From Spirometra erinaceieuropaei (taxonomy: Eukaryota; Platyhelminthes; Cestoda; Diphyllobothriidea; Diphyllobothriidae): a stretch of DNA of 64,000 nucleotides. The DNA lies in contig CACRXP010000404.1 of the NCBI GenBank assembly GCA_902702965.1, positions 177,437 to 241,436 of the forward strand, read 5' to 3'. The notes below the pieces were generated by a model, which saw only the letters and a program-made list of their open reading frames with translations, was not told the DNA's origin and searched no databases. Shown one piece after another: positions 55,795 to 64,000 of this stretch (positions within the stretch are counted from its first letter, which is position 1; each line of letters starts with the position of its first letter). A program made the position numbers and the translations under genes.

Positions 55795-55965
55795 TAAGAG
55801 TTAGAGTTAACAGGTTAGGGATAAACGGTTATGGTTGGGGTTAACGTAAGAAGTCGAAGCTTAGGGTTACGGTTAGGGGCTAGAGGTTGGGACTAGGGGT
55901 TAGGGCTAGGGGGTTAGTGCTTAGGTTTAGGGGTTAGGGTTGGATTTAGGAGTTATGGTCAGAAG
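55795..55965. repeat. Degenerate telomere-like (TTAGGG) tract
   Basis: Runs of GGTTAGGG, GGGGTTAGGG, GGGGTTAGTG and relatives, G-rich on plus. It ends in GTCAGGTCAACTATTTCTC, the same junction as the tract before the Merlin remnant. Confidence 0.8.
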
Positions 55966-56165
55966 TCAGGTCAACTATTTCTCAACTACTCAAAGTACAA
56001 CCGCACATTTCCAACAGCTTTTCTTTTGCGTACAACTAGATGACCTGGTCGCCTGTGAGTTCCCCGGCCCCACCTGTAAAAATCCCTATTACCACCTGTC
56101 GCGTATTACATGTGGCTGTAGTTTGTTTACTTCGGGTGCGGTTGCGTACCCCCATGTGACCGATT
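55966..56165 (+). mobile_element. Second copy of the Merlin 5' end, no transposase
   Basis: CAACTATTTCTCAACTACTC, GTACAACCGCAC, CAACAGCTTTTCTTTTGCG and CCCACCTGTAAAAA match 53393-53560, then the similarity stops at about 56165. It is an internally deleted or truncated relative of the 53.4 kb element. Confidence 0.65.
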
Positions 56166-56945
56166 AGCCACTCCCTTGGCAAACCTCACAGTTCAACATT
56201 GAAAAACACAATAAAAATTCGCGTGCAGGGTTAATCGGTCGCGGTGACTGACCACTACAAAATCACAGTGAAGTTACGCTTAGGGTGAAATCAACAGGCA
56301 GCAATTGAACGTGTTCAAGCAAACGTAGATAAAAAGGGGGAGATGGATATCGCCAAATGAACACTTTTTACACGGAATCCTAGAGAATATAGGCTAACAG
56401 TATACCCAGCACTACTTAGCATTGTTCAAGACTGCGCTTACTGCTGATCAGTCGTCATCCACGCGCCAATGTCCTCTCGCCGGACGATGACTGGAAGCAG
56501 TGACCATGTGTTGGTGGGGAGGGAGAGGAGCGAAGAGCCCTGTCGCACTATCTTCGGTGTTTGCCCAAGTCCGCATACAGTCTGATTCGGACTCCGGGTT
56601 ACCGACGGCTCAGGTGTGTCAGTGGAGCATGTCACATCACGGGGAGGACTACCCACCGATTGCTGACTTTCATGCTTAAATTCGAGGCCTCCGTCGTGGG
56701 TTATTCCGTCGGTTGCCTTCGCATCGGAATCCACAGAGGTGCGCGGTTAGACTCTTGCGGCCCAGTCTGCTGCCGACAGCTGCAGATGAACCCCACATTT
56801 GAGCACCTTGACGTTCTTATCTTTACCTGTTTAATAGTGGCTTACCGATTTATCCAATATGGGCTGCTCAGAATGCAGCTATATCGGACATGATAAGCGA
56901 ACCCTGAAAGTTTCCCTCGCAGAATGGGATCCTTCGACGTCGTTG
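56166..56945. other. Unassigned sequence
   Basis: Two overlapping frames, 56438-56734 (-) and 56561-56893 (+). The minus one has a protein-like composition, but no acceptor or family supports it. Confidence 0.35.
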
Positions 56946-57099
56946 TCCGTCACCGGGTTGTCACTTGAGGTTTTTGAGCAAAGTCAACCCGATAAAAAGG
57001 GCCAGAAGGACGACTAATAATATACGGCATTTCCCAAGATGTGTAGAACATTTTCATAATGATGAGATGAGTATTTATTAAACTGCATTCATTTTTCAA

Positions 57100-57345
57100 A
57101 GATAATGAAATGTACTGGCAATGTTTAATTGTTTTATCGATACCTGTTTTTAATGTGCTGTTTTCCACGTCCAAGCTCACCTCATGATACAGGGCAAGCA
57201 AATCGCATAAACCAAGAAACATTTCGTTTGTTACCTGGGTGAATTCTTCTTCAATTGCCACTTTAAATTCGGGGTCTGTTACCGGTTTCGTAGAGTACAC
57301 GTTGCCCTTCAAGTATTCCCATAAAAGAACGCAAATTTGTGAGGT
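57100..57345 (-). pseudogene. Tc1/mariner-type transposase, C-terminal remnant
   Basis: The minus-strand reading starts VLLWEYLKGNVYSTKPVTDP and continues FKVAIEEEFTQVTNEMFLGLCDLL. This is the segment after the last catalytic acid of DDE transposases of the mariner/DDE_3 kind (F.WGYLK..VY..KP....EL...I..E....). Upstream catalytic parts are not visible, and the downstream frame to 56950 is probably untranslated. It is the only transposase piece in the window that could be related to the enzyme mobilising the foldback elements, but no direct link is shown. Confidence 0.55.
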
Positions 57346-57649
57346 TTGACGAACACTACTACCACTTAGTTCAATTCAGTTGCTCGACGAGATTTCATCA
57401 GAAGTTTTTGCATCATAATGGTAACGTTGGGGTACCCCTACTTGCGGAAAGTACAACTTCCTATCAGAAGCCAGCGGCCGCCTTCTAGTACTACTTGAAG
57501 TCGGAGTGCCATAGACTGGAGTCAGCTATCAGACGCTAGCTTATGAGACCGAAGGATCCACTGTGACGACAAGAAACGTTTGGAGTCGTTTATTGTGACA
57601 TGCGCAGTTGCGAACAAAGCGACTTGGTTGGAGAGATCACAAGGTTGCG

Positions 57650-58330
57650 CCGAATGTGAGTGACCGAACATGCGGCAGCTGTGGGGAGGGATGACGCAAA
57701 CCCTCATGTTACGGCCCATTCGACGAGATTCAGACACGCATTCGAATTCAAGGAGATCGAAAATCACGCGGGAGGTGACATTCGCGTGAGCGCCGATCTT
57801 CTTGAGTCGTGGTTGACTGGACCCCAGTCCATTAACAAGTTCGATAACTTTCCCCTTCCATATTCGGTGTTGATACTTCCCCTAGGCGGAATGATTAGCC
57901 CCACAGGAGTGTACAGACAAACACAGTTGCCAACACCAGGGTCGGTTGGTCAGATAGTCAAGCAATTGTCACACCATCATCCAACATTACTGATAAAATT
58001 GCAGCGATTACCTGGCCGAATGTAGGCCATCAAAAAGTCATCAGATCATGTGCAAAGATCACTGATGAAGGGGGGGGGGAGCAGTGGATATTCAAAAGTA
58101 TGCGGTAGCATGGCGACTGCATCATATAAATACTGCATGAGTCACCCGTATCTGCAGTTGTCTCTGATGATGGGTTCGAGTAGAAATCCGAAACGTCAAG
58201 CGAATAAAGCTCTTGTCCCATCGATCATGTCACCTTCTTCACGACCGCTTCCTGGGGCTCGTCTATCTTCTGATTGGCAGAGCAGGCTGATACATCAATC
58301 CCAAGTGAGCAGGCTAGCCACAGTAGCATC
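57650..58330 (+). pseudogene. PLE family B: GIY-YIG C-terminus and 3' end
   Basis: The plus-strand frame (from ~57660) encodes MTEHAAAVGRDDANPHVTAH, TRFRHAFEFKEIE, IRVSADLLESWLTGPQSINK and PYSVLILPLGGMISPTGVYR. It parallels the copy at 14880-15530 residue for residue over most of its length. The 3' UTR, hammerhead-like core and terminal CACCTTCTTCACGACC follow. Confidence 0.8.
58158..58203 (+). ncRNA. Hammerhead ribozyme-like motif (PLE-B)
   Basis: CUGAUGA is at 58164-58170, followed by U, stem II GGGUU/AAUCC (with a G-U pair) and GAAAC at 58190. The stem III strand is the palindrome ACGU and the cleavage triplet GUC ends at 58197. Stem I is weaker here (AAGC against GUCU) than in other copies. 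Confidence 0.6.
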
Positions 58331-58754
58331 AAAACAGGATGGCACACTTAATCCACTTGATGAGCGGCCACATCAAACTGCAAATTCTGGCAACTTAACA
58401 TGAAGTTCTACCACAGCATGTCCCAATAGTCGCAGCTGTGACCCTAAAACAGTCATTTTCTTTAGCCGCGACCTCATCAAGCTATGTAATCCTTGTTTGA
58501 AGGGGCACGTCCTCAAAGTATCTTGCCAAACGCCATTCGCAATACTCCTCTCCCTGCTAAGGGAAATCTCCCTAATCTCAAGTGGTAGTCTTGAAGTGAA
58601 ACTTTTCCAAAGTCAGCGCTTCAGAGAACAGTGAACAGACGCTTTTGAAAGAAACACAAACTAACACTTTTCAGATGAAAAATATTCGGTACCACCGCTG
58701 ACTGGCATCACAGAACGGCTGGATCGCAGTCGGTAGCCCGGAATGGGAAGCAGA
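58331..58754. other. Unassigned sequence
   Basis: No recognised features. Confidence 0.4.
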
Positions 58755-59035
58755 CGGCGACCTTAACCTAATCCCAATCTTAACCCTAACCCTAACCTCA
58801 ACCGTTACCGTTAACCCTAACGGCAACCCTATCTTTAACCCTAGCCGAAATTGTAAACGTAACCGTAGCCCTTAGACATAGCCGTAACTGAGAAACCTAA
58901 TCGTAATACTGGAACCTATTTGTACGCTCAACCCCTAACCACAACCCGAAAACCTAAGCCTAAAGGCATAACCCTAACCCGAAAATCGAAAACTATTAAC
59001 CGGTACCCTAATCCTAACCTCAAACGTAAAACGGA
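58755..59035. repeat. Degenerate telomere-like (CCCTAA) tract
   Basis: AACCCTAACCCTAACC and many variants over about 280 bp, C-rich on plus. It is the longest of the five such tracts here. Confidence 0.8.
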
Positions 59036-59423
59036 AGCCAAATGTGTCAGATGTGATTATGGAGCCCCACAAAATAACCCCAGTAAACAAATCCCCCAGC
59101 CACCTGTAATGCGGGTCCGGGCTTCCAACTGCGATCTAGCCCACAGAACTTCCGAAGTTTGCAAATTATAATGGCCGGAACGCTTTCTACCTTCAACCGT
59201 TAGGTTTAAAGTATATGTAGTTTTTTACAAAAGAAATATGTGCAACGAAGTAAGGCTGAAGTGAAAGTGCCGAAAACTTATGGGGCATGTGCCCTCGAGA
59301 TGGGCGATGCTAATTTGCAGCCATTAGTATCAAAAATAGCGGTCAAAAGCGTCAGTACTCTACAGTATTGGAAGATATTTCAGAGAGCACCGAACGCCGG
59401 GCAGCGTTGCAAAGGATTCAAAA
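59036..59423. other. Unassigned sequence
   Basis: No recognised features. Confidence 0.4.
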
Positions 59424-59425
59424 TG

Positions 59426-60716
59426 CAGTGCGTGACCGATCTCATGAAATGTTGGCTGGAATTCTGAAATATGTTTTTTGATTAGGGAAGATTACTTAGG
59501 TGGGCTTGCAATGTTAATTATCAAGAGGCGTAATCCTATAGTATTTCGGACTCAGAACAATGTCGGCTTTTAAATGCACTTCTTTCCGACTTCCTGCCTA
59601 CGCCACACTCGTTAAAAATGACTACTTAAGCTGCCTGTACTTTTCAGATCGATTTCCTATGGCCTTATAAATTCAAATATTTTTATGAAAACCATGCACA
59701 ATATATGCTTTGTTTTACTCTTTTGGTAGAAAACCACATTGTCTTCACATTATATACACGACGGAAGTGCACATTTAGGTTTTTAAAGAGTTTCTGTGGC
59801 AACGGATTAGAGAAGTACACAATCTAATCCCATGACCTGACACCGCAACTCAAAATCAGTTATTTTTTGAAATTTGCTTTTTGTTTGTTGTTTAATTACT
59901 ACTCTCATTTCCGTTGTCATACAATAACGTAGGATAAGACTTTCGACATCAGTCCAGGCAGGTTCTGTGTTTTCTTTCGTTTTGTCAGCTTACAGTCTAG
60001 CGTGCTGCCCCACCTACAAAACTCTCTTTACCCAAATCACATAAGGCACGATCCACAGTCTACTGACAATTAAGTGGATTCGTTTTCTATACCGTTTCCG
60101 TTTCTCATTCCCGAATAATTTCGAGCCTAATCAGTCGTTGCATTAGCGTTTAGCGATTTCAGTCTGCAAGGTACATGCTTTCCGCGTAAGAAAAATCATA
60201 TACTCCTCGATGAGTTTAAGAAGATAGCATATAGAATGCGCAAAAGTTTGCAAATGATGCGCCAATGTTGTACATTTCATGAGGACCATTAGTAGACGGA
60301 CATGTGCAGTGCTGTATGTATGGACGTCTTATGGTCTTAAAAATCTCATAATTACAAAGTTTATTAACATCGAAAGAGACAACTTTCTTCGGATATACAA
60401 TGTGAATATAATGTGACTTTCTATCAAGCGAGTAAATGAAAACATATTCTGCGCACACTTTAAAACATTTTTGAATTGATAGGAACGCCGAAAATCAATG
60501 CGAATAATGCATGCGCTTACGTGGTCATTTTTTGCCGAGTATGGTCTACACAAGAGGTCGAAATAAAGTGCTTTCGAAAGGCGACATCCCGCCGAATCGG
60601 AAATACTATAGGCTTACACCGCATAATAATATTACAATCCCACCTACGTAATCTTTCCTAATCGAAAACGGATTTCATGATTACGATCAACGGTTCATGA
60701 GATCGGTCGCTCACTG
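59426..60716. mobile_element. Foldback element FB10 with 310 bp insertion
   Basis: The ends are CAGTGCGTGACCGATCTCAT and ATGAGATCGGTCGCTCACTG, with arms as in FB1 and FB6. The middle is interrupted by an unrelated 310 bp segment. Confidence 0.8.
59796..60105. mobile_element. 310 bp insertion in FB10, GTTTCT target duplication
   Basis: GTTTCT occurs directly before (59790-59795) and at the end (60100-60105) of the inserted piece, whereas the intact family has it once. The inserted sequence is related to 7225-7620. Confidence 0.6.
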
Positions 60717-60719
60717 CAG

Positions 60720-62228
60720 ACTTTTCATCAGGGCATCTGTTAAAAAGTTCCTCCCTCGGTATTTTGTGAGATTCGACGCTCAATGGAAAGAGAAGCTATT
60801 TCAAGAAAGACAGTAAAGATGATAAGGCTTCCAGATATTTTGTACGATACAGGGGACAGTCTGAAACAGCAAATTGACCCTTTGACATAAAGTGTTGTCA
60901 GTGTCTCAAGCACTTAAACCGCCCTTGACGCGAAGCTTCGACAGTACCCGCGGAACGCTCATTTACTTTTCATTAGGCCCATGAGCATATAGAGCGGCCA
61001 ACTTATCTGCTATATGCTGAAATGCCTCTCTGTCGGGTTTTGCTTATTATACGGTCGAACTGCGCGGGCGTCAGCTTAAGTAGAATACGTTAATTTTTTG
61101 GCTGCGAAATCTTTTTCGCTATTTTTCAGGCGTTTCTCGGGTCATATGTAGTGTAATTTGTGGACAGTCTTCCTTTTCAAAAGACAGGGCACTCAGATTA
61201 AGTGGAAACCCTCCCATATATGTAATCCGCTAATTCCTTCCCGCGAATAGCGCCACATAGCTTTTCCTGCTACTCTTTGACGCACGTTAAAATCCCGGAC
61301 GGAAAGTAGGCCGGTCTAAGTACCATTTGGTGCAGAATTTCAGAAATTTGAAAACGGTAACTTAAAAAGCAGGGTGTGGTAGACAAATGAATCCTGCTTG
61401 CTTACCTGTATCTCACTGGTAAACGAAGTCTTTTGAGGTTTTTTAAAAGCGAACTTCCCTTAGGCTCTCGATTTCCCTTACGAAAGGTGTTAACTTGGGG
61501 AATTTTGCTCGGAAAATGGGATTTACTCGCTTATTTTGTTCTATATTTCCATCGTATCTTTTTGTGACCATCGGACAAATCATCTAAGCCGACAGACAGA
61601 AATAGTTTGCATTACGTTGAAAATTCGGAAAATCGAGTCACCGTGCTATGCCAACATGACAACGTGCATTAATTTCCTTGAATTAAGGGAGGAGAGGTAG
61701 GCGCTTTGGTTTTTAAGGCATTTTATAGAAATCAGAACTCCGCACAAGTAAGAAATCAGCGTACGAACAGCTGTTTTGATTGTTGTTGATTGCGTTCTTG
61801 AGGTTCACGTACAAATACCTAGAAACTCGAATGGGGTTTAGTCGGACAGATGAAATTTGTAGTTGATTAATTCTCTCGCTATACAACTTTAGGCATTCTA
61901 AACTTCGGAAGATGCAAAATGACTGCAGGAGTCTATCAAGCGAACTTTTCACACTTGTAGGATGCCAACCTCTCCTCGAGAAGGTGTTGAATAAAATGCT
62001 TTCCTACCTTCTCAGGAGAACATGGCTGACTCAGCAAAGCTTCTGTTCATTGAGCCTCCTTCAAGCAGATATTCGGTCACCTCAGAATCTGCGTCAGAGT
62101 TCACTTCCAAAAAATCTGGTAATAGCTGTGACAGGATGACGTTTCCTAAAGATAAGATCTTAAGGGGATTTGCATCGCTTGCAGGCTTCATCATCATGAG
62201 CAGCCGGGTTTTGCCCGGTAAAACTCAT
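60720..62228. other. Unassigned sequence, 1.5 kb
   Basis: AT-rich, no supported gene or repeat. Confidence 0.4.
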
Positions 62229-63015
62229 GAGAGTAGGTGAGTTAAATCGTGAAATGTCAACCGAAATTCCAGAATGCGTTTTCGTTTCGAAGCGATTAAT
62301 TAACAAGGATTGTGAAACGAATCAGCATGCAGCATGATGCTATAAAAATTTAATTACCTCAAAATGCCGGCTTTTGAAAGAACGCCTTTATGGCTGTATG
62401 CAAAAACTCGACTCTGTACAAAAGACCACGTAATTAGCATGCATTTTTCTCACTGATTTTCAATTCGCTTAAATCTTCAATCATATTTCATAGAAAAGAT
62501 GCCTAAAAATATTCATTTTTTGCTCATTGGGTAGGGCATGCCGTCATTATCCAATTGCACCCTCGAAGGAAGGGTATAATTTGTTGTTTAAAAATTGTTC
62601 GAATTCCCGAACAATTTTGAGCCCGACCTGCCGTTACTTTTGCATTCAGGGTTTCCAAATTACGGACCATATTTTTTCCGCGTACGGAAAACCATACATT
62701 TCTCTACGAAATTAATATTAGATTATGTGGGGTTCATAAAATTTAGCAATGGATCTGAATTATATTGTTAACTTTTTAAGCCACATTGGTAAATGCAGAG
62801 TCATGACGTTTTATGCGTGGCCATTTCACGGTATCAAAAAATCTCACGATTAGAAACTTTTTAAAACCGAATTATACCCTTTCTTCGGATGTAAATTTGG
62901 AAGAAGACGTAATTTTCTACCGAATGCGCAAACAAATGAACATTTTTATGCATGATTTATATGAAATATAATAAAATGTTTAGGGGCATGTTAATTAAGT
63001 AGCCAATTTTTGCGA
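62229..63015. mobile_element. Foldback element FB11, right end truncated
   Basis: The left end AGTAGGTGAGTTAAATCG and left arm are intact. The right arm proceeds to TTAATTAAGTAGCCAATTTTTGCG and then stops, so the outer ~200 bp of the right arm is missing. Confidence 0.75.
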
Positions 63016-63335
63016 AGCAATTTTCGGAGGTGGGCTGACGGGATCGGGAATGCGAATGCCTACGCTAGGTATCCATATCCAGCCATCAGCCGTTAGGACT
63101 GGAAGCAACCCGACAAGTCTACACAGACATGACATACGGTTCTCTGTTGAGATCGACCGATTCGCTTAGCAGAATCCAATGGCAGAGGTGCTAACGGGCT
63201 GAATAACGCAACGGGCAAATTATGGATCATGTTACATGATATACTCATCCAGATGGGACTAGAAGGTCAATCTAGATCCCCCATAGTTGGTAGTAGTTTA
63301 TACAGAGAAGGGGAGTACCGACAAAGTGAAGGGGA
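63016..63335. other. Unassigned sequence
   Basis: No recognised features. Confidence 0.4.
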
Positions 63336-63339
63336 ATTC

Positions 63340-63930
63340 AGAAGAAGAAGATGCAGTCACTGGGGCAAGAAGTTTATTGGCCTGACGTTTCGGAATCTCA
63401 CTCGAACACATCATCAGAGAAAGTCGCAGATAAGGGTAATGGTGGCACAACGAGTGCAGTATACATAGCACGTAGTTGCCTTGGCACTTCATGCGAACTA
63501 TAAGTCATAGCACTCGCAATCAGCGCTGAGGGGTCGTAATTGACGCAGTGATGTCTTATCAGTCAGCAATCGAGTCGTTAATAGCCGCAATTTTATCATC
63601 CGTGTTGGATGTTGGCGTAATGATTACTCGCCCACCTGACCCGCGCCCTCATCACGTTACTGAGTTCCCTGCTCAGGAAGCGTCTCAGTAGAGAATACGT
63701 TAACAGAAGGTTGACGGTCTGCGGGCCCGAGAACCAAGATTCAAGGAGATCACGGCTCACGCGGTTGTCTGTTCTTAAAATGGGTTCGACCTCTTAAAAC
63801 TTAAAAAAGCTGCCGGGTTCCTTGGAATAAGCTGCCACCTGACAGCTAGCGTCTTCCCACCTCGCCCCTTCTGCGTGCTCAGCCGTCCGCCCTTAGAGTA
63901 ATCTCCCAGTTTTCCGGGGAAAGTTGAGTG
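63340..63930 (-). pseudogene. PLE family B: GIY-YIG C-terminal remnant and 3' end
   Basis: From about 63900 down, the minus strand keeps the EHAEGARWEDASCQVA-like segment, then NRVSRDLLESWFSGPQTVN-like codons, the UTR and the hammerhead-like end at 63376-63424. It ends in GACTGCATCTTCTTCTTC. It parallels the copies at 14880 and 57650. Confidence 0.7.
63376..63424 (-). ncRNA. Hammerhead ribozyme-like motif (PLE-B)
   Basis: On the minus strand, CUGAUGA (complement of plus 63411-63417), a stem II region GUGUUC..GAUUCC, GAAACGUC, then AGGCC. The stem III strand is ACGU. Stem I uses AGGC against UUCU and GUCU-like bases. Confidence 0.6.
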
Positions 63931-64000
63931 ACCATTTCTGGTTTATTTGCCCACCCCCCCCCCAGTCTGCATTATCAGAAGCCAGCTTTGTGTCCCTTGA

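Noticed and set aside
56196..56245. Short match to the PLE-A 3' UTR (TGCAGGGTTAATCGG)
   Set aside because: Too short to separate from chance, and no ribozyme or coding remnant adjoins.
1..64000. LTR retrotransposon, CRISPR array or prokaryotic operon
   Set aside because: No gag/protease/integrase motif, no regularly spaced short repeats and no tightly packed coding were seen.

Overview
This is eukaryotic, gene-poor, repeat-rich DNA. The likely source is a flatworm, and a tapeworm of the diphyllobothriidean type fits best. That is an inference from the mix seen here: broken Penelope-like (PLE), RTE and CR1/Jockey-like retroelements, Merlin and Tc1/mariner-type DNA transposons, tRNA-headed SINEs, split genes with GT-AG signals, and no operon-like coding. 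Nothing suggests a prokaryote, plasmid or virus, and no CRISPR array or true tRNA/rRNA gene was seen.

Host-gene evidence is confined to the minus strand. A first coding exon at 37775-38761 encodes a RING/TRAF-type zinc-finger protein of the CYHR1/ZTRAF1 type and ends in a good splice donor. A terminal exon at 17158-18033 has a good acceptor, an acidic tract, a stop and a nearby AATAAA. The two have compatible phases and could belong to one gene with a ~20 kb intron; this is unproven. Two further candidate internal exons lie at 14426-14721 (with a GTAAGTAT donor) and 24335-24610 (with a TTTTGCAG acceptor).

The rest is mostly repeats. (1) About a dozen copies of a ~1 kb foldback element: two ~480 bp inverted arms, termini starting CAG(T), TA target sites. 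Complete copies lie at 1086, 18503, 26759, 35004, 43854 and 47933; nested copies at 45093 and 59426; partial copies at 13521, 28020, 50157 and 62229. (2) At least three PLE families with RT and/or GIY-YIG remnants. Their 3' ends carry sequences matching hammerhead ribozyme cores (for example 52777-52812, 41494-41540, 12658-12705, 58158-58203, 63376-63424). (3) An RTE-type LINE at ~30850-32930 and CR1/Jockey-like LINE ends at ~20290-20890 and ~48960-50130. (4) tRNA-headed SINEs, including a near-perfect ~200 bp palindrome at 46312-46727. (5) A ~460 bp repeat that occurs singly and as tandem dimers. (6) A decayed Merlin transposase at 53400-54330 and a mariner-type transposase C-terminus at ~57100-57345. 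(7) Five degenerate interstitial telomere-like (TTAGGG/CCCTAA) tracts.

Roughly half of the window shows nothing recognisable and is probably intronic, intergenic or too decayed to name. All calls rest on reading the sequence by eye; no database search or folding program was run.
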